The notes: generated by a model from the letters alone, not told the origin. Positions 1 to 9,031 are shown, numbered from the stretch's first letter. The stretch: 64,000 nucleotides of DNA from Pedobacter cryoconitis (GCF_014207135.1 NZ_JACHCC010000015.1:62001-126000); one strand, 5' to 3'. Program-made: numbers and translations.

Positions 1-693
1 GGTGGTTTAAATTCTTATACCAAGAGTTTTAAATACTCATGTATTTTCCTTGTTATTTATGGATTTACTACGCCGATATTTGCGTTTGATACAGTGATGT
101 CATTAGAAGCACACTGGTTCTCTACGATGTTTGGCTGGTATAACTTCGCAGCAATGTGGGTAAGCAGTTTAGCAACAATGGCGGTAATCATCATCCTGTT
201 AAGAAAAGCTGGTTACATGCAATGGGTTAACAATAGCCACCTGCATAACTTAGGTCAGTTCATCTTCGGATTCTCGATTTTCTGGACTTATGTATGGTTT
301 GCTCAATTTATGTTGATCTATTATGCCAACATGCCGGAAGAAACTGTGTATTTTTACAAACGTTTTGAGTTCTATAAGTTCTGGTTCTTCCTGAATTTAG
401 TGATGAACTTCCTGGCTCCGGTTTTATTACTGATGGACCGTGACAATAAAAGACAGGAAAATATCATGCTTGGTGTGTGTATAGTTGTATTGTGCGGTCA
501 CTGGGTAGATTACTATCAGATGATTATGCCTGGAACTGTAGAATCACATAATGGTTTTGGTATTATTGAAATAGGAACAGCTATAGGTTTTGTAGGCTTG
601 TTTACCTTTACAGTATTGACTGCATTAAGTAAGAAACCACTAATTGCAAAGAATCACCCTTTCCTTCAGGAAAGTTTGAATCACCATTTGTAA
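1..693 (+). CDS. actF: Quinol:cytochrome c oxidoreductase (alternative complex III) subunit ActF, 5'-truncated
   Basis: The frame is open from base 1 to the TAA at 691-693, so the gene starts upstream of the window. An internal GTG-ATG at 94-99 is not the true start, because the upstream residues are hydrophobic and continue the membrane protein. The visible part is a polytopic membrane protein with about six hydrophobic segments, such as FIFGFSIFWTYVWFAQFML, as in the NrfD-like ActC/ActF subunits of alternative complex III. That complex oxidises quinol in the inner membrane and passes electrons to cytochrome c or directly to the oxidase. It lies 64 bp upstream of oxidase subunit II, the usual Bacteroidota arrangement. 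ActF rather than ActC is inferred from its place as the last act gene before cox. Confidence 0.8.
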   Translation, partial: GGLNSYTKSFKYSCIFLVIYGFTTPIFAFDTVMSLEAHWFSTMFGWYNFAAMWVSSLATMAVIIILLRKAGYMQWVNNSHLHNLGQFIFGFSIFWTYVWFAQFMLIYYANMPEETVYFYKRFEFYKFWFFLNLVMNFLAPVLLLMDRDNKRQENIMLGVCIVVLCGHWVDYYQMIMPGTVESHNGFGIIEIGTAIGFVGLFTFTVLTALSKKPLIAKNHPFLQESLNHHL

Positions 694-757
694 GCAAAGG
701 GTTAGAGAGTATATACATTAATTTATAGTAGAAGTACATCGTACTACTTTTAAGAAA

Positions 758-2014
758 ATGAGTTTAAGAAAATATATAAGCAATAAGACAATAGCGGCTC
801 TGGCAGTAATTGTTACTGTGTTTGGAACTACGAGCGCATTTGCACAAGAAGCTGCCGCCGGTGCTGCCGCTACGGCTAAACCTATTGATATGTTCCCGAT
901 CTACAAATCGGCAGCATTTTATACCCTGTTATTTTTACTGCTTTGCTTATTTATAGCAATAGTAGGTAAGGCAATGCGGGTATATGAATTGACACGTGAA
1001 GCTCAGGATAAACCTGCCGGAATCAACTGGAATACTATTAATGGTGTTCTGTTTGTGATTTTCTTAATCGTCGGTCTATACGGTGTTTATTTCGAATATA
1101 CTGTTCATGGAAACATGCTTCTTCCTGAAGCTGCTTCGGAACATGGTAAGAAGATTGACCAGATGTTTAACATCACGCTGATCCTGACTACTATTGTATT
1201 CATCGGAACGCACCTTGTATTATTCCTGTTCTCTTATTTCTACAAAAATACTGGTAAAAGAAAAGCATATTACTATCCGCACAATAATGCGTTAGAGCGT
1301 ATCTGGACAATCGTTCCGGCTTTAGTACTTACTGTATTGGTATTAATGGGATTCCTTACCTGGAGATCAATCTTCTATAAGATCGAAGATCCGAATAACA
1401 AACCACTGAGCATTGAGATTACTTCTCAGCAGTTTGCCTGGACAATCCGTTATCCTGGTGCTGATGGTGTTGTAGGAAAGAAAAACTACAAGCTGATTAC
1501 CGGAACTAACAGTTTGGGTATGGACTTCAAGGATAAAAACAACCTTGATGATCAGATGGCCGAAGAAATGGTTATTCCTGTAAATAAACCAGTGAGATTA
1601 ATCCTGACCAGTAAAGATGTTCTGCATAGTTTCTACATGCCGCATTTCAGAGTTCAGTTAAACACTGTTCCGGGTATGACTTCTTATTTTGAATTCACAC
1701 CTACAATTACTACTGCCGACATGCAGACTAAAGTAAATGATCCAGCATTTAAATATCTTTTCTATTGCTCGAAAATTTGCGGATCTGGTCACTATAACAT
1801 GCAAAAAGTTGTTAGGGTTGTTAGTCAGGCTGAATATGATGCATGGGTAGTTAAACAACCTAAGTTTATCAATAACGATTTGAGAAAACAATTTGGCTTG
1901 CCAACAGTACCGGATGCAGCTGCACCAGCAGCAGCTCCTGCTGATAGCACAGCTAAAAAACCTGCGAAGGATTCTTCTGCTGTAGCAATGAACAAACCGG
2001 CTTTAAAAAAATAA
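758..2014 (+). CDS. coxB: Cytochrome c oxidase subunit II
   Basis: This subunit carries the CuA centre that accepts electrons for oxygen reduction at the inner membrane. A signal peptide (about residues 1-30, ending near AFAQ) is followed by four hydrophobic segments, more than the usual two, and a periplasmic cupredoxin domain. The CuA motif is YCSKICGSGHYNM, with Cys337, Cys341, His345 and Met348; the further ligand His is probably in LHSFYMPHF. The protein is long (418 aa) with an Ala/Pro/Lys-rich tail after about residue 380. The start ATG is followed directly by the signal peptide. Subunit I begins 20 bp after its stop, so the two are probably cotranscribed. Confidence 0.95.
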   Translation: MSLRKYISNKTIAALAVIVTVFGTTSAFAQEAAAGAAATAKPIDMFPIYKSAAFYTLLFLLLCLFIAIVGKAMRVYELTREAQDKPAGINWNTINGVLFVIFLIVGLYGVYFEYTVHGNMLLPEAASEHGKKIDQMFNITLILTTIVFIGTHLVLFLFSYFYKNTGKRKAYYYPHNNALERIWTIVPALVLTVLVLMGFLTWRSIFYKIEDPNNKPLSIEITSQQFAWTIRYPGADGVVGKKNYKLITGTNSLGMDFKDKNNLDDQMAEEMVIPVNKPVRLILTSKDVLHSFYMPHFRVQLNTVPGMTSYFEFTPTITTADMQTKVNDPAFKYLFYCSKICGSGHYNMQKVVRVVSQAEYDAWVVKQPKFINNDLRKQFGLPTVPDAAAPAAAPADSTAKKPAKDSSAVAMNKPALKK

Positions 2015-2034
2015 TTATACTGGAATAGCGCATT

Positions 2035-3927
2035 ATGTCAACTATAACATTACACGATACACATAACAACGATCACCATGACGGTCACGATCATGGGCAT
2101 CACGAACAATCTTTCATAACAAAGTACATATTTAGCCAGGATCACAAGATGATCGCTAAACAGTTTTTAATAACTGGTATCGTTATGGCTGTTATTGCAA
2201 TGGGATTGTCTATCTTATTTCGTCTGCAATTAGCATGGCCTGATAAGAGTTTTCCTATCCTGGAAACATTTTTAGGAAAATGGGCTGAGGGAGGAAGGAT
2301 TAAACCTGAATTTTACCTGGCCCTGGTAACAATACATGGTACCATCATGGTATTCTTTGTACTGACCGCAGGATTGAGCGGTACCTTTAGTAACCTGCTG
2401 ATCCCACTTCAGCTCGGAGTACGGGATATGGCATCTCCATTTATGAATATGCTTTCGTACTGGTTATTCTTCATCGCCTGTGTGGTGATGATGAGCTCAT
2501 TCTTCATTGAGTCGGGACCTGCAAGTGCCGGATGGACAGTATACCCTCCTTTATCTGCTTTACCAAAAGCAATCCCGGGATCGGCTCTTGGTATGACATT
2601 ATGGTTAGTAAGTATGGTTCTTTTTGTAGCTTCTCAGTTAATGGGTGGTATCAACTATGTAAGTACTGTATTAAACATGCGTACTAAAGGAATGGATCTT
2701 TGGAAAATGCCTTTAACTATCTGGGCTTTCTTATTAACTGCAATCCTTGGTATTTTATCATTCCCTGTTTTAGTAGCAGGTGTTGTATTATTAATCTTTG
2801 ACCGTAGTTTCGGTACAAGTTTCTATTTGTCTGACATTGTAATGGGTACTCAGGTATTGCCTAACGAAGGTGGTTCACCGATCTTATGGCAACACTTGTT
2901 CTGGTTCTTAGGTCACCCAGAGGTATATATCGTAATTATGCCGGCTTTAGGTATCTCTTCTGAGGTTATCTCGGTAAATTCAAGAAAACCAATTTTCGGT
3001 TACCATGCGATGGTTTACTCTTTAATTGGTATTACTATTCTGTCATTCATCGTGTGGGGTCACCACATGTTTGTAACCGGAATGAATCCATTGTTGGGTG
3101 GTGTGTTTATGATCACTACGTTAATTATTGCTGTTCCTTCGGCCGTTAAGACGTTCAACTACCTGGCTACCTTATGGCGCGGTAATATCAGGTTCACGCC
3201 TGCTATGTTATGTGCTATTGGTATGGTTTCATTCTTTATTTCTGGTGGTTTAACTGGTATCTTCTTAGGTAACGCATCACTTGATATTAATCTTCATGAT
3301 ACTTACTTCGTAGTTGCCCACTTCCACTTGGTAATGGGATCTGCTGCGATCTTTGGTATGTTGGCTGGTGTTTATCACTGGTATCCAAAAATGTTCGGTA
3401 GAATGATGAACGCTAAACTAGGTTATCTTCACTTCTGGGTTACATTTATCTGTGCTTATTTAGTGTTCTTCCCTTTACACTTCTTGGGTCTGGATGGTGT
3501 TCCACGTCGTTATTATGCCTTTACTGAATTTGAATTCATGCAGAAATGGGTTACAGTAAACATCTTTGTAACGTGGGCAGCAATCGTTGCGGCTTTAGCT
3601 CAGGTGGCTTTCTTGTTTAACTTCTTCTATTCTATATTCTTTGGTAAAAAAGCAGTACAGAATCCTTGGGAGTCAAATACATTAGAGTGGACTACACCTG
3701 TTGAGCATATCCATGGTAACTGGCCAGGAGAAATCCCAACAGTGTATCGTTGGCCATATGATTACAGTAAACCAGGTGCTGAGCATGATTTCATTCCTCA
3801 GACTGTACCTTATTCTCAGACAATGAGCTCTAACATGCCACATGACTTTGAAGGAAATGCTGAATCTGAGCGTATCCAGAGAGAATGGGTTGAAAAACAA
3901 GCAAAAGAGAAAACAACACAGGATTAA
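2035..3927 (+). CDS. coxA: Cytochrome c oxidase subunit I
   Basis: This is the catalytic heme-copper subunit of an aa3-type oxidase, reducing O2 to water and pumping protons. The 630-aa protein has twelve or more hydrophobic segments. The CuB/crosslink motif GHPEVY is present (His294, Tyr298), as is HDTYFVVAHFHLV, with the heme ligands His429 and His431. The N-terminus is unusually His-rich (about residues 6-25), which could bind metal, but this is only a possibility. A hydrophilic C-terminal tail follows the last membrane segment. A terminator-like hairpin lies 22 bp after the stop, separating coxBA from the assembly genes. Confidence 0.96.
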   Translation: MSTITLHDTHNNDHHDGHDHGHHEQSFITKYIFSQDHKMIAKQFLITGIVMAVIAMGLSILFRLQLAWPDKSFPILETFLGKWAEGGRIKPEFYLALVTIHGTIMVFFVLTAGLSGTFSNLLIPLQLGVRDMASPFMNMLSYWLFFIACVVMMSSFFIESGPASAGWTVYPPLSALPKAIPGSALGMTLWLVSMVLFVASQLMGGINYVSTVLNMRTKGMDLWKMPLTIWAFLLTAILGILSFPVLVAGVVLLIFDRSFGTSFYLSDIVMGTQVLPNEGGSPILWQHLFWFLGHPEVYIVIMPALGISSEVISVNSRKPIFGYHAMVYSLIGITILSFIVWGHHMFVTGMNPLLGGVFMITTLIIAVPSAVKTFNYLATLWRGNIRFTPAMLCAIGMVSFFISGGLTGIFLGNASLDINLHDTYFVVAHFHLVMGSAAIFGMLAGVYHWYPKMFGRMMNAKLGYLHFWVTFICAYLVFFPLHFLGLDGVPRRYYAFTEFEFMQKWVTVNIFVTWAAIVAALAQVAFLFNFFYSIFFGKKAVQNPWESNTLEWTTPVEHIHGNWPGEIPTVYRWPYDYSKPGAEHDFIPQTVPYSQTMSSNMPHDFEGNAESERIQREWVEKQAKEKTTQD

Positions 3928-3949
3928 TATATCCGTCTTTTAATATACA

Positions 3950-4000
3950 ATGAGGTTATCTGCTTGAGTATATACTTAGAACGGTAACCTCATTTTTTTT
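3950..4000 (+). terminator. Rho-independent terminator between coxA and ctaA
   Basis: A 9-bp stem (ATGAGGTTA at 3950-3958 with TAACCTCAT at 3985-3993) encloses a loop that itself contains the palindrome AGTATATACT, and runs into eight T residues. The start of ctaA is only 13 bp beyond, so read-through may link the two parts of the cluster. Confidence 0.75.
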
Positions 4001-4012
4001 AAAATCAAACCA

Positions 4013-5071
4013 ATGGTTCCTAAATCTGAAAAGAGATTTATCCGGTTAAACCTGATTACTATAGTAGTGACGTTAATACTCATCTTAGCTGGTGCAGTAG
4101 TACGTAGTACTGGTTCAGGTATGGGTTGTCCGGACTGGCCAAAATGTTTTGATCAATATGTCCCACCTACTTCGGTGGATCAGCTTCCAAAGGATTACAA
4201 ACAAAAATACGTTGCCGGAAGATTAGCAAAGAACGAAAGGTTTGCGAAATTGCTGGATAAGATGGGTAAAAGTAATCTGGCTGACAGTATCCGTCATGAT
4301 CAGACTATCAGTGTACCTGAGTCTTTTAATGTGGCGAATACCTGGACAGAATATATCAACAGACTGGCAGGTGTAACTACGGGTTTTTTATTAATAGCTG
4401 TTGCGGGATTTTCACTGATCTACAGGAAGAGCGCCAAAAGGATTATTATATTAAGCATATTCAACCTTTTTGTGGTTGTAATTCAGGCCTGGTTAGGTTC
4501 TATAGTAGTTTCTACAAATCTGACAGCGTGGGTGGTGACTGTACATATGTTACTGGCTCTGGTTTTACTGGCTGTGCTGGTTTATACTTATTACTATGCG
4601 CAGACCCTTTATAAAGTAGATACGGTAGTTATCTCGAAAGTATTCTGGTTAAAAGTACTGATCCTGGTTTCTTTAATATTGAGTGTATTGCAAATCGTAT
4701 TAGGGACTGAGGTCAGAGAGGCAATTGATGCAGTATCGAAAAGCCTGTTATACCAGGAAAGAAATACCTGGATCGGGAAAATAGGGGATATCTTCTCTTA
4801 TCACCGTGATCTGGCGATTGGAGTGGTTGTGCTCAATGCATTTATTTATCAGTTTGTGATGAATAAATTCGGAGGGAAGGCAACTGAATTAAAATTGGGG
4901 AATTCAATAGTTCTGGTATTGCTCGTACAGATTGCGAGTGGGATTTTATTGTCTACCTTTGCATTGCCGCCTGCAGCTCAGGTGGTTCATTTAGTGTTCT
5001 CTACAGTTCTGTTTACACTCCAGTTTTATTTATACCTGCTGGTATACAGAACAAGTACTTATAATCAATAA
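4013..5071 (+). CDS. ctaA: Heme A synthase (COX15/CtaA family)
   Basis: CtaA oxidises the heme O methyl group to make heme A for the aa3 oxidase in the inner membrane. The 352-aa protein has about eight membrane segments in two four-helix halves. The family signature near the N-terminus is clear (GAVVRSTGSGMGCPDWPKC). Candidate heme-ligand histidines are visible in VTVHMLLAL, SYHRDLAIG and QVVHLVFST. The usual EYxHR motif of the first half reads EYINR here, so one classical ligand is Asn. Insertion of about 60 hydrophilic residues after CPDWPKC is typical of this subgroup. ctaB follows after 17 bp. Confidence 0.93.
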   Translation: MVPKSEKRFIRLNLITIVVTLILILAGAVVRSTGSGMGCPDWPKCFDQYVPPTSVDQLPKDYKQKYVAGRLAKNERFAKLLDKMGKSNLADSIRHDQTISVPESFNVANTWTEYINRLAGVTTGFLLIAVAGFSLIYRKSAKRIIILSIFNLFVVVIQAWLGSIVVSTNLTAWVVTVHMLLALVLLAVLVYTYYYAQTLYKVDTVVISKVFWLKVLILVSLILSVLQIVLGTEVREAIDAVSKSLLYQERNTWIGKIGDIFSYHRDLAIGVVVLNAFIYQFVMNKFGGKATELKLGNSIVLVLLVQIASGILLSTFALPPAAQVVHLVFSTVLFTLQFYLYLLVYRTSTYNQ

Positions 5072-5088
5072 TATTAAAACATATAGAA

Positions 5089-5991
5089 TTGAAATTATTT
5101 TTCTCAGACCTATCTAAACTCATCAAATTCAGACTTACTTTTCTGGTTGTGTTTTCTGCGTCAGTTACTTTTTTAATTGGTTCAAGGATGCAGGTTGCCA
5201 GGGGAGAAGTTCCGTCTATTGACTGGGGAAACTGGCTTATTCTGGTAGCCGGTGGTTTTTTGGTCACCGCGGCAGCGAATTGCTTTAATGAAATCATAGA
5301 AAAGGATCTGGATAAACTGATGACCCGTACGATGGACCGTCCGATGCCAGCGGGCAGAATGACCACAGGACAAGGATTGGTATTAGGACTGATCATGGGT
5401 ATGCTGGGCACCTGGTTATTAGGTAAACTAAATCTGGAAACTGGTCTTTTGTCGGTGTTTTCTATTCTTTTATATGCTTTTGCTTATACACCATTAAAAA
5501 GAAAATCCCCGGTTGCTGTATTTGTAGGTGCTATTCCGGGTGCTTTACCACCACTGATTGGCTATTTAGCTGCATTGGGACATACGACGAATTTTACGCA
5601 TGTAGATTATGAAGTTGCCGGAATTCTGTTCCTGATTCAGTTTGTGTGGCAGTTTCCGCATTTCTGGGCAATTGCATGGGTTCTGGATGACGATTATAAA
5701 AAGGCTGGCTTCAGATTACTGCCAACCAAGAAAAGGGATAAGACTAGTGCAGTTCTTATTTTCTTAAGTACATTGATATTGATTCCGGTAAGTTTATTGC
5801 CTACTGTATATGGTTTTGGTGGTTATTATATAGCCGGTGTATCAATCGTTGCAGGGGTGATTTTCTCTTTAACGGCGTTTAAACTGCTGATTAAACTGGA
5901 TGTGGAAAGTGCACGTAAAGTGATGTTCTGTTCTTTCTTTTATATCCCGTTGGTACAACTGATTTTATTGTTTGATTTTATAGGTAAATAG
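5089..5991 (+). CDS. ctaB: Protoheme IX farnesyltransferase (heme O synthase)
   Basis: CtaB is a membrane prenyltransferase that adds farnesyl to heme B, giving heme O for CtaA. The 300-aa protein has the first Asp-rich motif as NEIIEKDLDKLMTRTMDRPM and the second around DDDYKKAGFRLLP, with about nine hydrophobic segments, as in the UbiA superfamily. No in-frame ATG lies near the expected N-terminus. TTG at 5089 gives MKLFFSDLSKLIKFR, which matches the usual short hydrophilic start, so a TTG start is chosen. It sits between ctaA (17 bp) and a subunit III-like gene (7 bp), clearly one operon. Confidence 0.93.
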   Translation: MKLFFSDLSKLIKFRLTFLVVFSASVTFLIGSRMQVARGEVPSIDWGNWLILVAGGFLVTAAANCFNEIIEKDLDKLMTRTMDRPMPAGRMTTGQGLVLGLIMGMLGTWLLGKLNLETGLLSVFSILLYAFAYTPLKRKSPVAVFVGAIPGALPPLIGYLAALGHTTNFTHVDYEVAGILFLIQFVWQFPHFWAIAWVLDDDYKKAGFRLLPTKKRDKTSAVLIFLSTLILIPVSLLPTVYGFGGYYIAGVSIVAGVIFSLTAFKLLIKLDVESARKVMFCSFFYIPLVQLILLFDFIGK

Positions 5992-5998
5992 TTTTTAT

Positions 5999-6592
5999 AT
6001 GGTACATACATTGAAACAGGAAGAAGTGAGTCAGGATAGGATGTCTGCTTCCTTAAAAGCTAAGAAATTTGTTCTTTGGCTTTTTGTAGTTTCCTCGACT
6101 ATTATGTTTGGAGGATTTACAAGTTATTATATTGTTTTTGCAGCATCTAAGGGTAAAGGACATGGTTTGGTTCTTCCGGATGTCTTTATGTACAGTACTG
6201 CAGTACTTGTATTAAGCAGTATCTGTTTATTCTTTGCCGCAAGGGCGGTTCGTCGCCAGAATATACAGACACAGAAAATATTTCTTTGGTTAACCATGCT
6301 GTTAGGCATTGGTTTCGCTTATCTTCAGTTTGATGCCTGGTCGGCATTATATCAGAGTGGTGCTACCCTGGTGAACAATAATGCAGCGATTTCTGTGATT
6401 TATATTGTTTCAGGTATGCACTTGCTGCATATTTTAGCCGGTCTTTGCTTTATACTAAACAGCCTTTGGGGGGCATACAGCAAAGTTCAACCTGAAAATG
6501 CGGTATACCGGATAGAAATTGCCTCTATATTTTGGCATTTTATAGATATATTATGGATATATCTCTATGTTTTTTTACTTTTGAACAGTTAG
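5999..6592 (+). CDS. Cytochrome c oxidase subunit III-like protein (first of two)
   Basis: This 197-aa, five-helix membrane protein belongs to the heme-copper oxidase subunit III family. Diagnostic stretches are SGMHLLHILAGL and IFWHFIDILWIYLYVFL near the C-terminus. It is shorter and more diverged than the next gene, the standard subunit III. Having two subunit III-type genes in tandem is common in Bacteroidota oxidase clusters. Whether both enter the same enzyme cannot be read from sequence. The start is the ATG 7 bp after ctaB. Confidence 0.85.
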   Translation: MVHTLKQEEVSQDRMSASLKAKKFVLWLFVVSSTIMFGGFTSYYIVFAASKGKGHGLVLPDVFMYSTAVLVLSSICLFFAARAVRRQNIQTQKIFLWLTMLLGIGFAYLQFDAWSALYQSGATLVNNNAAISVIYIVSGMHLLHILAGLCFILNSLWGAYSKVQPENAVYRIEIASIFWHFIDILWIYLYVFLLLNS

Positions 6593-6622
6593 ACTTTTTA
6601 ACAAACTATTACAATTTTTAAA

Positions 6623-7330
6623 ATGAATTCATTATCACAATTAGATCAGGTAAAAACTACTCCATGGAGTGGCGGCCGTTCACCGTGGTCGGTAGAGTAC
6701 GGAAAAATAATGATGTGGTTTTTCTTGCTATCAGATGCATTTACATTCTCTTCATTATTAGTATATTACGGGGCGCAACGTTTCACTAAATTTACATGGC
6801 CTGATCCGGATTTGGTATTCCAGTCTATCCCAGGTGTACTTGATAAAGGAGCACCATTGGTGTTCGTAGGTATCATGACTTTTATCCTGATTATGAGTTC
6901 TGTAACAATGGTACTGGCTGTTGAGGCTGGTCACAGACGTTATAAAAAAGGAGTTATCATCTGGATGATTCTGACGATTATCGGTGGTTTCATGTTCCTG
7001 GGCTGTCAGGCTCTGGAATGGTCTCACCTTCACCATGAAGGTTTCTGGTGGGGATCTATCCCTGGTCCGGAAGCATTACAGGAGTTCTTTGTTGGTCCGG
7101 TGTCTAACGTGGCGGCCCAGCAGTTTGCTAACCTGTTCTTTACCATTACCGGATTCCACGGATTCCACGTATTCACAGGTGTATTGTTAAATATCATCAT
7201 CTTATGTATGACGATCAATGGTACTTTCGAGAGACGTGGTCATTACCTGATGATCGAAAAAGTAGGTTTATACTGGCACTTTGTTGATTTGGTTTGGGTA
7301 TTCGTATTTACCTTTTTCTATTTAGTTTAA
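6623..7330 (+). CDS. coxC: Cytochrome c oxidase subunit III
   Basis: This 235-aa membrane protein has five hydrophobic segments. Family landmarks are TGFHGFHVFTGV and the closing LYWHFVDLVWVFVFTFFYLV. Subunit III stabilises the catalytic core and supports proton uptake. It lies 30 bp after the first subunit III-like gene and 19 bp before subunit IV. The cytoplasmic N-terminus is short and hydrophilic, consistent with the ATG chosen. Confidence 0.93.
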   Translation: MNSLSQLDQVKTTPWSGGRSPWSVEYGKIMMWFFLLSDAFTFSSLLVYYGAQRFTKFTWPDPDLVFQSIPGVLDKGAPLVFVGIMTFILIMSSVTMVLAVEAGHRRYKKGVIIWMILTIIGGFMFLGCQALEWSHLHHEGFWWGSIPGPEALQEFFVGPVSNVAAQQFANLFFTITGFHGFHVFTGVLLNIIILCMTINGTFERRGHYLMIEKVGLYWHFVDLVWVFVFTFFYLV

Positions 7331-7349
7331 TTCCTCAAAAAATATTATT

Positions 7350-7703
7350 ATGTCTGAACATAACTTACAAAACGCAGATGAGCATGCACACGATGAGCAC
7401 GCTGGCCTGAGCAAATCAAAAATATGGCATGTATTCTTTATCTTATTAGGGATTACTGTTGTAGAGTTTATTATTGCATTGGTTATCTTACCTAAAAATC
7501 TGATTCCTCATACTGCTGGTAATATTGCCTACATCTTATTAACTCTTTTAAAAGCATATTATATTGTGGCTTACTTTATGCACCTTAAGTTTGAAAAGAC
7601 CGGGCTGCAATTGTCACTGGGGCTGGCATTTATATTTATTGCATACTTTATTACCCTGATGCTGATCGAAGGCGGTTATTTGCACATACACATGACCGTT
7701 TAA
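7350..7703 (+). CDS. Cytochrome c oxidase subunit IV (prokaryotic type)
   Basis: This 117-aa protein has a His/Glu/Asp-rich cytoplasmic head (about residues 1-25) and three hydrophobic segments. AYYIVAYFMHLKFE is typical of the small bacterial subunit IV family (COX4_pro/CtaF-like). It is an accessory oxidase subunit. The next gene starts 3 bp after its stop, suggesting translational coupling. Confidence 0.85.
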   Translation: MSEHNLQNADEHAHDEHAGLSKSKIWHVFFILLGITVVEFIIALVILPKNLIPHTAGNIAYILLTLLKAYYIVAYFMHLKFEKTGLQLSLGLAFIFIAYFITLMLIEGGYLHIHMTV

Positions 7704-7706
7704 TTC

Positions 7707-8414
7707 ATGAAGTTAGCTTCAATAAAAAAAATCTTAATCCTGGTATCGATTTTAGCGGTACCGGGATTTTTATATTATGAACTGGTTGAACAAGGTAAAA
7801 ACAGGTATAAACCTTTACCTTTTTTCGGCCCTAAAAAAGTGGCATCTACTTTTCATTCCAAAAGGGGTAAACAGATTCCGGATACCATTTATCATCAGTT
7901 ACCTGATTTCAGTTTTATCAACCAGCAGGCTGATACTGTAAAGTGGAAGAATTATGAAGGTAAAATCATCGTCCTGAATTTATTCTATACAACAGGCAAC
8001 AATTATGCAGTAGAGTTTGCGAATAAAGCCATGAATGTGTATGCACATACTTATGGCAAGAACCCACTGATTCACTTTGTGGGCTTAAGTATAGATCCGG
8101 TAAATGATACCCCGGCAAAATTACTTCCTTATGCAACTCAACTGAAGGCAAAGGCTGGTAAATGGGATTTACTGACCGGTGATAGCACTGCTGTATATGA
8201 CTGGATTAATAAAGGGCTGTATATTGATGCTCAGCAGCATTTTGAAAAAGGTGAACGTAAGTTCATTTACAGTAATTTATTCGTTCTGCTGGATCCTCAG
8301 CACCGCATCAGGGGTTATTATGATGCAACCAACCAGGAGGCATTATCTAAACTGGATGATGAAATAAAAGTTCTTGTAGCTGAAGAACTGAGAAATGTAA
8401 GAGACGGAAGGTAG
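7707..8414 (+). CDS. SCO1/SenC-like thioredoxin-fold protein lacking the copper site
   Basis: SCO proteins deliver copper to the CuA site of oxidase subunit II. This 235-aa protein has an N-terminal membrane anchor (about residues 7-25), a PDFSF segment and a thioredoxin-like domain with LSIDPVNDTP, placing it in the SCO family. However, the CxxxC motif is replaced by YTTGNNY (residues 94-100), the third ligand His is absent (IYSNLFVLLD), and the whole protein has no cysteine. It therefore cannot bind copper in the known way. It may be a structural or chaperone derivative. Position between subunit IV and DUF420 supports an oxidase-related job. Confidence 0.8.
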   Translation: MKLASIKKILILVSILAVPGFLYYELVEQGKNRYKPLPFFGPKKVASTFHSKRGKQIPDTIYHQLPDFSFINQQADTVKWKNYEGKIIVLNLFYTTGNNYAVEFANKAMNVYAHTYGKNPLIHFVGLSIDPVNDTPAKLLPYATQLKAKAGKWDLLTGDSTAVYDWINKGLYIDAQQHFEKGERKFIYSNLFVLLDPQHRIRGYYDATNQEALSKLDDEIKVLVAEELRNVRDGR

Positions 8415-8454
8415 ATTGGCTTTGCCGGCACCTGAAGCTGAAAATAAATACACC

Positions 8455-9027
8455 ATGAATATTAACGATAAATTCTTTTTACGTCTGATCTGGATAGTTA
8501 CCGCAGTAGTACTTGTTGTGGTAATTACCCTGAAGATTGTACCTCCACCAGCGGTAAAACCGTCATTTATTTATTTATTACCGCATATCATCGGAGGGAT
8601 TAATGCGACTTGTGCCGGATTACTGATTCTTTCACTGATTTTTATCAAAAGGAAAAACATACAGGCGCATAAAGTGACCAATGTGATTACTTTTATCTTG
8701 TCTGCACTTTTCCTTGTTTTTTATATCCTGTTCCACTTATATGAAAAGGATACTAAATATGGGGATATAGATCACAACGGAGTTTTATCTGCTGCAGAAC
8801 TGGCGGCTGTGAGCGGAACCCGGATGATTTATTTCTTTATCCTGATTACGCATATTATGCTTGCCGTAATCGTACTGCCATTAATCCTTATCAGTTTTCT
8901 CAGAGGGTTCAGTATGCAAATTGAACGTCACCGTAAGATTGTGAGATGGGCTTATCCGGTATGGTTATATGTGGCTGTCACGGGCGTAATTGTCTACCTG
9001 ATGATTTCCCCTTATTATAATTTTTAA
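8455..9027 (+). CDS. DUF420 family membrane protein with an EF-hand-like loop
   Basis: This 190-aa protein has five or six hydrophobic segments and the arrangement of DUF420 (YozB-like) proteins found with oxidase assembly genes. Its function is not established. The ATG at 8455 is preferred over the TTG at 8416, because the extra 13 residues are polar and lack conserved features. Between membrane segments, residues 104-115 read DIDHNGVLSAAE, a textbook EF-hand calcium loop (Asp1, Asp3, Asn5, Gly6, Glu12). The gene ends the oxidase operon and is followed by a hairpin. Confidence 0.82.
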   Translation: MNINDKFFLRLIWIVTAVVLVVVITLKIVPPPAVKPSFIYLLPHIIGGINATCAGLLILSLIFIKRKNIQAHKVTNVITFILSALFLVFYILFHLYEKDTKYGDIDHNGVLSAAELAAVSGTRMIYFFILITHIMLAVIVLPLILISFLRGFSMQIERHRKIVRWAYPVWLYVAVTGVIVYLMISPYYNF

Positions 9028-9031
9028 TAAA

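Noticed and set aside
722..756. Short inverted repeat with AGTAC and GTACT between actF and coxB
   Set aside because: Only five paired bases plus a bulge and no T tract; too weak to call a regulatory site.
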